Shown: positions 22,947 through 35,028 of the stretch, one piece after another
Layout: each line of letters begins with the position of its first letter
Position numbering within the stretch: the first letter of the stretch is position 1
From: Rhizodiscina lignyota
Taxonomy: Eukaryota > Ascomycota > Dothideomycetes > Aulographales > Rhizodiscinaceae
Direction of reading: 5' to 3'
NCBI GenBank assembly: GCA_010015805.1
Contig: ML978124.1
Coordinates: 2,418,001-2,482,000, forward strand
Length of the DNA stretch: 64,000 nucleotides
Program-made: the position numbers and the translations under genes
Notes under the pieces: model-generated
What the model was told of the DNA's origin: nothing
The model's database searches: none
Seen by the model: the letters and a program-made list of their open reading frames with translations, nothing else

Positions 22947-25900
22947 ATGACGACTTTCTTCGCAGAACCCTCTCCCGTAGGAGAGGCAGAATGGGGATCC
23001 GAGAAACTGGCTGCTACGACAATGCTCGTTCACAAAGTCAGCCATGAGGACATTCGAGCGAGCGCAATGGTGCCGGCTCCCTTGGCCATCGGAAAGGACC
23101 TTTCCCGGAGTCGGAGCACAGGCGTGCGCAGCGCGAATTCAAGCCACACTCGACAATCATCAGGCAAGACCCAACGGACTATGTCGCTAAAATCCAAATC
23201 GAATCCCTCACCACCTCTCACGCCGAGAACGTCGCGAGAAGAGATGGACGGAGAGGAAGAGGAGGAGGAGGAGGAGGAGGAACCTACCTTTCACAACTAC
23301 ATGCGCGCCTTCTATCCATTTCATCCGTCATCGACCGTCTCATCATCCTCCGACGCAAATTCCATAACCGTTCCGATAAACCAAGGCGATGTCATCCTTA
23401 TCCACTCCGTACATCCGAATGGCTGGGCGGACGGAACATTGTTGGCTTCAGGGGCGCGTGGTTGGCTACCAACGAATTATTGCGAGGCGTACGACCACGA
23501 GACAATCCGGAGTCTTCTCAACGCCCTGACGCAGCTTTGGGATCTTGTAAAGAATAATCAAGTGGACAACCTCGCGGCCTTTACGCGGCAGGATTATGTG
23601 CGCGCCATCATTGCAGGTGTACGCATCTTCTTGGTAAGTGCAGGAATATTGCAATTTAGAAACCAACATTTTATGAGACGGAAAGCACTGATATTTTGTA
23701 CAGGAAAAAACCCGATGTTTAAACCGCGAGTCCGAGCTCATCCAATCGCAAGTAAGCCTTCGCCGCCTACGGAAAGGTCTCTTGGGCGATCTGTCTGCGC
23801 TGGTGAAGATTGCCAAGCGGCTGCAGGAGCTTGTGCAGTCCGCTGCAGCTACTCAAACGGTCTATGAAGCGCTGGACGAGCTCGTTTTAAAGGCTTTTAA
23901 AGTCGTGATCCGGGCAGTTCGGTTTTTGGACATCTGGAGCCAGGACGTTCGGTCAGCGCACACCTCAGTAGACTATGCCGAGTCCACAAAAAGGCCACCG
24001 ACTCCGCCGTCAGATACTCAGACGGTGCACACAGTTGAGACTGATGCATTGTCCACGGCGAATATCGCATCTGATGCAGGGACAGATTCGATCATCGGAG
24101 AAGTATCACAAGAACTAACACAAAGGCGGACCGTGATAGAAACTCCTGCTGTATATTCTCCGACTACCTCAAGTTCGACAACAAACCCCAAACGAACATC
24201 TTCAATGCCATCTCGACGTCACTCGAAGCGGCTATCTGTTTCACACCGAGCCTCATACATTGGAAATTCAACTGGCATAAGATCTCCGAATCTCGCATCA
24301 GAACGGTTAAATGCGGCCCATGACGCTTTCCTGGGCTACATTGGGTCTTTCATTGGCCTCCACCTCCAATCACGCTCCTCCTCCGACCTACTTCACATTA
24401 CTCGACAATCCGTCATCGCGTCCAGAAAACTTTTGCTTGTTGCAGACGAGGTCTGGGAACGGGACGGCCGACGATCTGGCGCCTTGGAGCAGGCCAAAGA
24501 TGCCATGTATGCGCGATTGGCGGAATTAGTGCAAGCCACGAAAGACGTTCTCTCTCCAGCCTCCTTCGAAGACGACGTGTTCATGCCAGACCAGGGCAAG
24601 CAATTAGTTCTCGCCGCGACAAGTTGCGTTCGCGCAGCTGGCGAGTGCGTGTCGAAGACTCGATCTGTTATCGAACTAATCGGAGATTTCGAATTCGAAC
24701 CCGTCGGCTTGGGTTTACCGGACACCATTTTCCAAGATGTCGCACGTAGTGAGACCTCCGAGAAGCACAAGGTCAATCCCTCAATAGACGGTGCATCATC
24801 CGTTCACAGCACAGACAAGCCATTACCTCCGCCTCCTCAACCGATGCCACCGCAGCCAACAGAACCTCCTCCACCACCTCCACTTGATATCCCCACAGTT
24901 ACTGTGGACTCAAAACCTTTACCTGAGCCACCCGCACAATCGCCTGTTCAGACATTAGAAGATCTAGATGCTGGCCAAGCCGATGAGGCGGCTCCAAGTG
25001 TGCCCGAAACAATCGCAGAATCACCAGAATCATCACCAATAAGGGACGCACCGGAGCCTTCCGAGCCGCAAGACACAACTGCTGGAGCAGAGATCGTATC
25101 GCGGTCATCGATTGCAGAGTCCTTTGAGAGATCTGAGAGCCCACAGATTGTTATAGAACCTGTTCAAAGCCCAACAGAGAGCAATCCTCGAATGAGTCTG
25201 AGTCTCCGAGCTAGCCGCGTTTATAACAAGGGTATTCGATCCGACAGCGTCAACGAGTCTATCCCAGAAACTTCGAGCACTTATCCAAGTAGCATTCGGG
25301 ATGACGGCGCAAGCATTCTATCACAGAATTCAACTCGAGCAACAACACCGGACAGGTCACCCATCAACCTGCATAGCAATGACTCAACGATGCTTAGCAG
25401 CTACGGGAGCACTTCTGAGTTACAATCTATGGCCAATGACGATGTAACCGGCCTGGAAGAGGTTATCCTCGAGAAGACATATGCTCATGAGCTTATCCAC
25501 AACAAAGATGGACAGGTCACTGGAGGTTCACTACCTGCGCTTGTCGAGAAACTCACCACACATGACACGACACCCGATGCCACATTTGTCACCACATTCT
25601 ATCTCACTTTCCGCCTCTTCACCACACCTCAAGAGTTTGCTCGATCGCTTATTGATCGTTTCGAAAACGTGGGCGGCAATGCGAAAATTGGGGTTCCTGT
25701 TCGACTGCGAGTGTATAATGTCATGAAAGGCTGGCTCGAAAGCCATTGGCAAGCTGACACCGATGCCAGCGCGCTCCCTACCATCACAGAGTTTGCGAAC
25801 GGCCAGCTGAAGACTGCCCTCCCTGCTGCAGGAAAGAGACTTGTGGAGCTAACATCGAAAGTTACCGAGCTCAAAGAAGGTTCCATCGCTCCACGACTGG

Positions 25901-26925
25901 TCTCATCTCTCGGTAAGAGCAGTACATCGGCCACAGTCTTTTCCGTCCCCGACAGCTCGATGCCAAACCCCATCATCTCGAAAGGCCAGTTGAATGCGCT
26001 TAGACATGCAATGATAGGCGGATCGCCCTGTAGCATTACCGACTTTGACCCGTTAGAGCTTGCTCGCCAGTTTACGATCATCGAATCGAGAATATTCTGC
26101 TCAATTGGCCCTGAGGAGTTGCTTGGCTCGGAGTGGACCAAGAAAGTGGATTCCAAGGCCGTCAACGTTCGCGCCATGTCCACGCTTTCTACAGATTTGG
26201 CAAATCTCGTCGCGGAGACCATCCTGCAGCTCGAGGATCCAAAGAAGCGGGCGGCAATGATCAAGCAGTGGATCAAGGTCGCCGCCAAATGTCTTGAGCT
26301 GAACAATTACGATTCGCTCATGGCAATCATTTGCTCTTTGAACTCGTCGATGGTTCTTCGACTCAAGCGTACTTGGGAACACGTCTCGCAAAAGACGAAA
26401 GCCAAGTACGATGAGCTTGTTAGCATCGTTGACGTCGGCCGTAACTACGCTGTCCTGCGCCAGCGCCTTCAGAATCATGTCGCACCTTGCATCCCGTTCG
26501 TTGGTATCTACCTTACAGATCTGACATTTGTCGACGTTGGCAACCAGAGTACTCGACAACTTCCAGGAGACGGTTCTGGTGAAGGTACCTCTGTCATCAA
26601 TTTCGACAAGCACATGAAGACGGCCAAGATCATTGGTCAATTTCAACGATTCCAAGTACCTTACAAGCTCGCGGCGATACCGGAGATGCAGGACTGGATG
26701 AACTCACAGATCCAGCGCATGCGGTCAAGTGACCAGGCCAACGTTCAGAGCTATTACCGTCGCTCGCTCTTGCTCGAGCCGAGAGAAACCCAGAACTCCA
26801 AGCTAAGCCCTGGGGACAGTGGCGCGAGCATCTTCTCGAATGACAAGAAGGAAGGGTTTGATTTATGGGCAAGCTTCTCTTTCAAGAGGCCATCACACCA
26901 GCGACAACCGAGCAACACCTCATAA
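22947..26925 (+). CDS. CDC25: Ras guanine-nucleotide exchange factor, CDC25 type with SH3 domain
   Basis: Exons 22947-23633 and 23704-26925 (70-nt intron) give 1302 residues. An acidic Glu run (residues 103-112, encoded by a GAG/GGA microsatellite) precedes an SH3 domain at about 117-183 (MRAFYPFHP, GWADGTLL, GWLPTNYCE). A Pro-rich linker (about 570-620) and a Ser-rich region lead to the RasGEF N-terminal module at about 810-960 (LEEVILEKTYAHELIHN, FVTTFYLTFRLFTTPQEF) and the catalytic CDC25 domain at about 1010-1255 (DPLELARQFTIIESRIF, PCIPFVGIYLTDLTFVD). This is the layout of fungal Cdc25/CdcE proteins, which load GTP on Ras at the membrane upstream of cAMP signalling. The start is the first ATG in frame; a short upstream ORF precedes it. 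An alternative symbol from Aspergillus would be cdcE. Confidence 0.9.
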
Positions 26926-28026
26926 CCTCATCACACCACATCACCAACAATCACGACTGATTGTTCCGCCTTTGTATCTATTCCCACATCATGAATTGAT
27001 TTCAGCGTTTTTGGAGCTTTTGCTTGGATACCACTTGCGGAATGAAGGCTCCCTTTTACGCCCGTTTTGATTTTCTGCTTTTCCCGCAACATTGTACGGC
27101 TACTACACGACTGGCGATACCTCTACTGGATTGGATTGGAGCTTTGGCGATTGCGGAGCAGATTGTTTTTTCAGGAACTGGGGCAGATTCAAACCTTTTA
27201 CGGCCCCCGTCTTTTCACGCGTTCCGACGGCTCCACGTTGAGTGCCCCTTTAACGATTTTCCTTTTTTTCTCCCGGAGTCGTCTGTTTTTGGATACCAAT
27301 ACCTCTTTAGCGAAAACGGAAAGAACTAGAAGAGCCGCGAGGGCATACTACAATATGTATTGTGTAATTGTGAAAAAAGGGGGACATTGTTCTTTTCGGC
27401 TCGAAGACAAAAATTGGCGAGGGAGCGGGCTCGCTGCCTGCGATTTGGGAGGAAAAGTTTGGATAAAAGAAAAGTCGCTTTGGGCGTTCTTTTCTGCGCT
27501 GGGGGGATGAGATTGTCGGAATTGTCAAGGAAAAGGGAAATACAATTGTACATACTGTGATGACTGGAATAAGAAATTTTGAGAGATTTCAAACAACGTT
27601 TTGGTCTTGCTATGTCCTGTGATCGATGCGACGATGTCGTACTGAAGAATGCAATTATGCACACGGAGTAGTAGCGCCTATCCTCAAGGGTGACTTTGTG
27701 CGCGAGTTCTTACTAAAGCACCTCTACCGTCGACTGGCCTGGCCTTCTAACGATCGAAAAGCGAACAAGGTAGCTTACTATAAAGATGAATCTCCCAAAA
27801 GTCATTCGCTGTTTATTACGGGCCTGCGAGATTCATAATTAGCAGTTGGCGGGGGTGCTTCGCTTGCATCCAATGTTTCCATGTTTTGCATCTTCCGTGG
27901 CTTGCAGAGCTGCTATCTAGAGATCGCAATAGGTATCATACGGATTAGTGCTTTATTGTGCATCGCGTCGCCAACTCTTCAATAAGAAAAACAGAGAGGG
28001 TTTTGAGTATTCTTGCAAAGGGGCCA

Positions 28027-28176
28027 GAGAAGTGTGTTATGAGAAGTGTGTTATGAGAAGTGTGTTATGAGAAGTGTGTTATGAGAAGTGTGTTATGAGA
28101 ATTGTGTTATGAGAAGTATATTGTAAGAAGTGTATTATGAGAAGTATGTTATGAGAAGTGTGTTATAAGAAGTATA
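28027..28176. repeat. 14-bp minisatellite, ten full copies plus a partial one
   Basis: The unit GAGAAGTGTGTTAT is repeated head-to-tail from 28027 to 28166, then part of an eleventh copy to 28176. The first five copies are identical; copies six to nine carry one to three changes each and copy ten matches the consensus. This implies recent growth at the 28027 end. It ends about 200 bp before the CHK1 start. Confidence 0.95.
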
Positions 28177-28287
28177 TCCAGAGGTATTGTTGAAAACTGC
28201 GGCCGCGCTGGTGACCGGGGGTTCTTCCCTTTTATGGCTTAGCGCAGCACCGCCTTTGGGATTAGTACGAAAACCGCGTTGTTTACA

Positions 28288-28293
28288 ACGCGT
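28288..28293 (+). promoter_or_regulatory. MCB-type ACGCGT element upstream of CHK1
   Basis: ACGCGT, the core of the MluI cell-cycle box bound by MBF/SBF-type factors in fungi, lies 81-86 bp before the CHK1 ATG. A single 6-mer is weak evidence on its own. Confidence 0.4.
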
Positions 28294-28373
28294 CTTCCCA
28301 GACTTGCAGCGAACGGATAGACAACGCACGACGAAGAGTTCATAGAGGCCATTGGAGTATTCGGATATCCAAT

Positions 28374-30119
28374 ATGACTATACAACTTCCTTCGGTAAGT
28401 TTAATTCTCTTCACATAGCCTCCATCCGCTAACCCTCGTCCAGTCTCAGCAGGTACCGCTGCCAGTAAACTTACCATTCCGCATAATATCGAAGACAATT
28501 GGACAAGGAGCCTATGCTTCGTACGTGTCAATCTAACCGTGCGCTTTGAAGTACTTCTTAAATGCAACAATTGAAAGTCTGACCTACTTCTACTATTTAG
28601 AATCCGCAAAGCTATCCCACTCAATACCTCGAAACCAGTCATCGCCATCAAATTCATCAACAAAGAGCACGCCTACGCGCACTCACGCCTACGTCCGAAA
28701 CAAATCCAGACCGAGCTAGTCCTGCACCAGCACCTCGGAAAGCACCAGAACATCATCCGCTATATCGCGCATGGCGACGATCCACTATGGATATGGATTG
28801 GAATGGAACTTGCAGAGGGTGGCGACCTCTTCGACAAGATTGAGGCAGATGTCGGTGTGGGCGAGGACATAGCGCACTTTTACTTCACACAGCTGATCAG
28901 CGCGGTGTCATACATGCATTCGAAGGGCGTGGCGCATCGGGACATCAAGCCAGAGAATATACTGCTGAGTGGCGAGGGGAACTTGAAGATTGCGGACTTT
29001 GGGCTTGCGGCGCTATTTGTGCGGGATGGGAAGAAGAGGCTATGTAACACGGTATGCGGAAGTCCACCGTACATTGCCCCAGAAATTGTGGCCGGGAAGC
29101 GGAGCAAGAGACAGGACTTGCTAGAGACGGGCTATGCGGCAAACATTGCAGACGTCTGGTCTTGTGGAGTGGTTCTGTTTGTGTTACTTGTGGGAAACAC
29201 GCCATGGGACGAGCCGACGAGGCGGAGCTATGAGTTCTGCGAATACCAGGACAATAATGGCAGGACGACAGACGAGCTGTGGACGAAGATACCGCAGGAC
29301 ATGCTGTCGCTGCTGAGAGGCATGCTGAAGCTCGATCCGAAGGGGCGCTTTACGCTTGACGAAGTCCGCACACATCCCTGGTTCACTCGACGGAATCCTC
29401 ACCTCAGTTCCTCTGGCACCGCTGCAAATCCAATAGTCCTCGCGACCCAGATGCTCGAATCGCTCAAGATTGATCTGAACGCACGAATCACGCCTTCCCA
29501 GCTCGCTGCAGCATCTGATCCAGACGCTATGGATATCGACTCCGGACCCGCTCTTCGCTCTCGCTTCTCGTCCACTCAACCTGAGACGCCAGTAGCAGAA
29601 ACAATCTTCGACTGGGAGCGCCCTCCGCGACATCCTGCTGCTGACGGAATTTCAGCAAGCCAGCCAACCTATCCACAAACTCAAGTCTCCTCCGCCACAT
29701 TGGACCGTCTCGGTGAAGACCCGTCATTCTCACAATTCTCTCAGACGCCTGCAGTGCCGATGTCTCTCACGCAAGCAGCTCGTCACTTCGGCGACATCGT
29801 CCCATCGCACAGTTTGGCACGCTTCCTTTCACCTCTTTCCTTCTCATTGCTGCTGCAGTTGCTCGTGGAGGCTCTGCATCGCCTCGGCATACCAGCACGG
29901 GCAATACAAGAGCAGGGGAGAGAAGACGCATGGTGGATTCGTGTGCAGACTATCGATGGACGACAGCAGCCGTTAAGCGGGACTGTGTTCGTGGAGCGCT
30001 ATGATGGAGAGATGCTAGAGGTACGATTTGTGAAAGCGAAGGGAGATCCGCTTGAGTGGCGGCGGTTCTTCAAGAAGGTTGTTGTTCTATGTAAGGACGG
30101 CATCATGCTTCCGAGCTGA
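28374..30119 (+). CDS. CHK1: Checkpoint kinase Chk1
   Basis: Exons 28374-28394 (21 nt), 28444-28520 and 28601-30119 give 538 residues. Chk1 is the nuclear Ser/Thr kinase activated by ATR after DNA damage or stalled replication. The kinase domain starts with TIGQGAYASI (glycine loop), then AIKFINKEHA (ATP-binding Lys), ELAEGGDLFDKIEAD, the catalytic HRDIKPEN, ADFGLA, and CGSPPYIAPE. A linker rich in Ser-Gln/Thr-Gln pairs (for example SQFSQT, SLTQ) is the usual ATR target region. The C-terminus (about 455-538) matches the KA1-like regulatory domain. The tiny first exon was accepted because its join places the glycine loop in frame; an alternative acceptor six bases further on is also possible. 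Confidence 0.93.
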
Positions 30120-30650
30120 GCAGGGCTCCGGTTTTCATGCTCGTATGTGTCTTGCTTATGTTGGCAACATATGCTTGTGTGGTCAAACATGCATATGGCA
30201 ACGAGTCGGATTGACATAGATTCGGGTTGTCACTGCACAAACGATGTAGTTTTAGGAAATAGACTCATATATCAAGCCACGTGAATGCGAAATCCAACTA
30301 GACATCGATATGTATTTTGATACTCTTGCCAATATCGATTGAACAACTTAGAAAGATTTTTATATGTGCTAAAGCAAGCGCCAAATTGAATGTTTCGACT
30401 ATTCGACCTAAAAGTCGCAGGATATGGCCAGTAACTCGACTTAAGTGGGAAATTATAAGCCGAAGGTTTATGAGATTTTCCATTATTAGGTAGACCCCTC
30501 CGGAGGCTGTAGATTGGTAAAGCCCCTAAAAATCTAATAAGCCAAGAGCCACCAAGAGAATAGAGAAATTGAAAGAGGGCCAAACTCTTCATCCAAGATG
30601 CCTCCGTCACATCCTCCCGGTTCACGTTCAGTGGCAGGGAGAATAGCTTG
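30120..30650. other. Intergenic, AT-rich, no gene seen
   Basis: About 530 bp between the 3' ends of CHK1 and the retropepsin-like gene. It is AT-rich, mainly 30240-30540, with open frames that do not resemble a protein family. Confidence 0.5.
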
Positions 30651-32631
30651 TTACTGACAGTCGGACCAACGGCGATCAACAAAGTCAGGATGATTCATAT
30701 CATTTGGTTGATGAACATGTAAATTCCCAGGAAAGGTCTGAGCATGGTGACTGACCCTAGGGCGCTGAGCGGCTTGAGTCCGGTGAATGGGCGAAACTCT
30801 CGGGAATGATTGAGGTTGCTGACCAGGATATTGATGCAGAACAGGCGGGGGTAGTTGCACAGGTGGAATGTACTGAGCAGATGCCGCTTGTTGAGTATTT
30901 GGAGGTTGTTGTGACGAAGTACGTTGCTGATTGGAGGGAGCCCGCGAGATGGAAGCTCGCTGATCGAGGTGGCTTTGCTGGAGAGATGGACGGACGAGAG
31001 ATGGTTGAGAGCTAGGAGTGAGCGGAGCATATTGAGCAGGCCGTGATGGCTGAGTAGACTGATAGCCATGAGTACCTTGAGGGTACTCAGCGTAATGAGT
31101 AGATGAGGGAACAGAAGAGCTACGAGAATTTCCAGATTGCTGGAACAGTCCATTCCGGTCTACGGAGGACGTCGACGGAAGACGCTGAGGTGGTTGAGCA
31201 TTTCGAGTAGACGAGCTATATTGTAAGGATGCAGGGTACGAATGCTGCCGAGGACGCCCATTTTGTTCTGGGATGTGATTTTGAAACCAGCTTGACGGGT
31301 GCTGTTGAGGATTTGGACCATTTGAAAAGGCCTGATTCTGATTATCATGTGGACTCACTGAAGAAGCTGGAGAATAACCAGAATGCTGTTGCAAGCGACT
31401 ATGCTCCTGATTACTGCGTGGAGAAGTGTTTAATGACAGCCGTGGAGGCTGTTGAGTGTATCGATATGCCGCGAGGGAGGAACCATGTCCTGGAACTGGG
31501 GACTGCCACTGCTGATGAGGACCAGGGCCGGGTCCTTGCTCAGGAGGAAAGCGATCCGTCTGAGCGTAGTGTTGGGTCCTTGCAGCTCTTGCCGGATTCT
31601 CGCTATGCGAAGCATGTTGTACATTAACAGGTTCCTGTGTAGGCAAGGGTCGGGATAGATAATCAGGAGGTCGTTGGGAATGCAGAAACTGATGAGAGTT
31701 TTGAGGATAATGGAGGTCTTGAGGCACCCCGATATCGTTTGCGTGGAAATTGTTCGGCAGCGGAGGCTGACTGGCGTCTGACCGGCGCTGGGGGCGTCCA
31801 GGAGTTGGCTTGACCTCACGCTTTGAGCCATGGCTCTCAATTCTTCCTCCCGCTTGCGTTGATTGCGTTCCCTCCGCACCGCAAAGTCTGAGAGGTTCGC
31901 TTTCTGTTCTACAATGAATATGTCAATATACAGGTTCAATGCGCGTCATACACGTTGAAATTGTCTCACTCACTTCGCGAGAGTGTACTGGTGAGGGATC
32001 CAAATTTTTTGCCAGGCGTGTTGAATGTGATTAATCCTCGCTTTACGCATTCGCAGATCCCGATAATCATATCGTACGGCATTTCGTCGATGACAAAAAA
32101 CGTCGACTGGAAGACGTGATCTGAGTTGTGGAACAGCCACTCGAGCTCGATCTTGTCGCGGACGGTGATTCTGGTTCCATCACCGAGTGTGATCGGAATG
32201 GCTCTCCTGCTGAGTTTTGTCTTGTGGTCGAGACAGCATCGCTCTAACGTCTCGCGCGTGACGAAGTTATAATCTGCTCCAGTGTCCATTCGAGACTTCG
32301 CGGTTCTCGATTTGCCTCCCACCTGGATATTGACGATTCGGGCGACTTGCCTGAGCATTTTTCGCAGGGCCCGCCCCCTTTTCGAATGGGATCGGTTCCC
32401 ATTCCCAGAAAATGCCATCAAGAACTGCTCTTTCTTTTCCTTGATCGTCATTCTCTTAAAGAAAGACCCCGCAGCATCGCCGAGCATTGGGCTGATATGC
32501 CCATTACCGTCGCTGCTCGTGTCGCTCGTGTCACTGTCGCTGCTATTGTCGCTGACAGACTCATCATCTTCACCGTCATCAAAGTCATCGTCTGTGTCAA
32601 AATCTAGGTCGAAAAAATCATCGAATTCCAT
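30651..32631 (-). CDS. Retropepsin-like aspartyl protease-domain protein with Pro/Gln-rich tail
   Basis: Two coding blocks on the minus strand. The upstream block (32631 to about 31970) opens with a very acidic Asp/Ser-rich segment and then a retropepsin-type domain: the catalytic motif MDTGADYNFV, GDGTRITVRDKIELEWLF, and the closing MPYDMIIG. The downstream block (31908-30651) starts with a charged helical stretch and continues as a long Pro/Gln/Ser/His-rich low-complexity region. A spliceable junction lies between about 31908 and 31974; exact exon borders in this part are uncertain. Such single-domain proteases are widespread in Pezizomycotina as host genes that descend from an LTR-type protease. 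No LTRs, reverse transcriptase or integrase are seen near it, so it looks like an old captured domain and not a resident element. Substrate and location are unknown. Confidence 0.6.
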
Positions 32632-33251
32632 TCTCGAACAAGCACACTCTCTTGCTCTTATGTTCAACTGAAATGAGTCCTACACTATTCGGTCGAGCTT
32701 GTGACGATAAAGTGTCAGAATATCTCAGCCTCTCAAACGAGACAAGGCTTTCGATATCGCTAACCTCTAATGACTCGCTGGTTTCATCTTAACACCTCTT
32801 CGAGGATTTCAGATATATCACGATGAGAGCCCAAGGCTTATAGACATAGCCATCCCCTCAAGGCTGCGGCAGGGCGCCGACCTCTGAAGCGGCTGCTTGC
32901 AGCGCCCCTGCCTGTAAAATCCCAATCGATGCCACAGCTTGACCTCCTTTACGATACTCTCGGCGGTGTAGCTTCCGAATTCGTCACACCGGCTCTGTAT
33001 ACAAGTTCCGCAGCCGACGCAACCCCTGTGATCAAAAAACTGTCCAATAATGAGCATGAGGTTTTCTGCACTCTCACAGAAAGCCCTAGCTCGAGGACCT
33101 GTCCTTCACGTCTTGCCCTCTCCGGGCGCAAATGTCAACCTTGCGTGATGAGTACACAGCCTTGCAAGCCTGGCATAGGAGCTAACTATATATGCTATAT
33201 TGTGCGTTAAGGCCCCCATTATACGGTTGGATTGGAATTTACGCAGCAATT
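32632..33251. other. Intergenic between divergent genes, no gene seen
   Basis: About 620 bp containing the two divergent promoters of the retropepsin-like and DUF6594 genes. No TATA box or other gene was recognised. Confidence 0.5.
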
Positions 33252-34281
33252 ATGGATGCCACAGTTGTTGATGCAGACGATAATGTTGACAATGGGCAGA
33301 CTGGCTATCCAGGTCTCGCAGAGCTTATGGGCAAATATCGAGATTTGAATATATTCAGCAGGTTCGCGACGCTCAATGCACGAAATCTCATCTATATGCA
33401 GGCGGAGATCTTATACCTCGAGCGAGAACTGAAAGTCATCACTTGGGTGAAGCACAAATCCCCTCTTGATGCTGACCGGGCGTACGAACGAGAGGCTAGC
33501 ACACTAATAAGCTCTATGGAGAACGAGGACTCGCAATGGAACATCGTCCTCAAGATCAGGGAAAAGTTGAAAGAGTACAGTGAGTTGCCTCACTCTGGGC
33601 CGTTTGGAGCAAATATTGACCCTTTACTCAGACCGTGCACTTCTACTGCAATCAAAAATAAATCATCTTCCTCGTGCGAGACGGCGAAATCTTAAGATTT
33701 TACAGCAGACGCTTTTGAGTCATAACCAACCCGATACTGAATTCGACGAGTGGACCGAAATTTGGGATGCGGAACGAATTTCGGATCTAATTTCATTAGC
33801 GCCACGGTCGGACTTGGATTGGTTTTCGCGTTTGATCGAATGCACGTTACTGCCTTAGTTGATGGAGAAGTCCTATCGCAGGCTTAAGGTATTCCCTAAG
33901 ATGAGTGTGGTTAGTGCTAATGCGACTGCTAATTTGAATCAGCGAGTGTTTAAGCACGATGCACCACTGATCGAGACGAAAGAGGAGTATTATCATGCCA
34001 TTTCGAAAGCCTTCAGCGTGGTTTTGTCAGCGGCAATCATCTCAGCGACGGTGCTGGCCTTGTACTATATCCCATCTCTTCACCTCCGCGTCCTGTCCAT
34101 CGTCCCATTCACTCTCTTATTCGCGACAGCCGTAGCGGTATTTACAACTGCTCGATCCGCGGAAATCTTTGGAGCAACAGCAGCGTTAGTATAATGACTC
34201 GTCTGCATTAAACTTCAGCTCACCATGAACAGATATGCCGCAGTGTCAGTGGTTTTTGTCGGAAGCACTAGTATCATGTGA
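33252..34281 (+). pseudogene. DUF6594 membrane protein gene with one in-frame TAG
   Basis: Exons 33252-33579, 33632-34184 and 34233-34281 (introns 52 and 48 nt with good donors and a TATTGAC branch in the first) give 309 sense-plus-stop codons. The product reads as a complete DUF6594 protein: GYPGLAELMGKY near the N-terminus, FATLNARNLIYMQAEILYLE, a WNIVLKIREKLKEY helix, and a C-terminal block with about three membrane helices ending in the family motif AEIFGATAAYAAVSVVFVG, which forms only when the last intron is removed. The single flaw is TAG at 33856-33858 (codon 185), between RLIECTLLP and LMEKSYRR; no intron can remove it. Everything else is intact, so it is either a very young pseudogene, a recoded gene, or a sequencing error. 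The function of DUF6594 is unknown. Confidence 0.7.
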
Positions 34282-35028
34282 TGGCAGAACCATCCGGCGT
34301 ATTAGAACTTCAATGACGAGGAAATGGGTTGTTTGGATGCATGCAACGTCATTTGGCAACGGAGAGTCGAGGAAGTGGAAGCTGTAAATGCACGCTCATT
34401 TGCAAAGGCTGAATGGACAGCCAGAACGGACAAACGGGCTCACCGGAGTCGCAACCTATTGATGTCAGCCTCACGGGGCGTATATTTTCACAAGATTAAA
34501 GCATCCTTTGCCTGCCAAGCACTAACTGTGGACTTAGCTTTCTGTTGTGTAACCCAGATATGCATCCACGGCACCTTCTACCCAATGAACTTTTTGCGGC
34601 TGCTGAGCGAAATCCCCAAAGTTAAGCGAGGCTGCAGGGAATGTTTACTGGACCGCTGACTCTGATCAATCATTTTTTATACTCCCCCTCCGAACAAAAT
34701 CAGTTGCCTTTGTAACGGGACCTCGACTCCATTAGAGCTTCACCGATATTCTGCAGTGCACATTGGCGATACTCAGATTACGTCCTCTCGCACATGCTTG
34801 CATACAATGCAGGCAATTGGATCGATGGTGCAGAAATGTTTGCCTTGTTTCTCAAGGCTGAATGATGCGAGTCGACTGCTCGTGATTTACTTCATGGACG
34901 TCTCTATGTTGAGAGTTAGAAATTCCATCCCTCATCTGGTATCTCTGGACTGCCGTACTAGCAACCAAACCAACAAATGAGAGCTTGAAATAAAACTTAA
35001 TTTGGTCGCGGATGAATGAACATAAAAA
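34282..35028. other. Intergenic, no gene seen
   Basis: About 750 bp between two genes on the same strand. Only short frames without family resemblance are seen. Confidence 0.5.

Larger units (their letters stand above)
26926..28373. other. Intergenic region with a minisatellite, between RasGEF and CHK1
   Basis: The first several hundred bases are probably 3' untranslated sequence of the RasGEF gene. A 14-bp tandem repeat lies at 28027-28176. The last 200 bp form the CHK1 promoter with an ACGCGT element. No further gene was recognised. Confidence 0.55.

Noticed and set aside
30272-30682. 136-codon minus-strand frame
   Set aside because: It lies in AT-rich intergenic DNA, overlaps the end of the retropepsin-like gene and has no resemblance to a family.
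31790-31830. Very short (32-nt) intron inside the tail of the retropepsin-like gene
   Set aside because: Below the size fungi splice. The exon borders in this part are left open.
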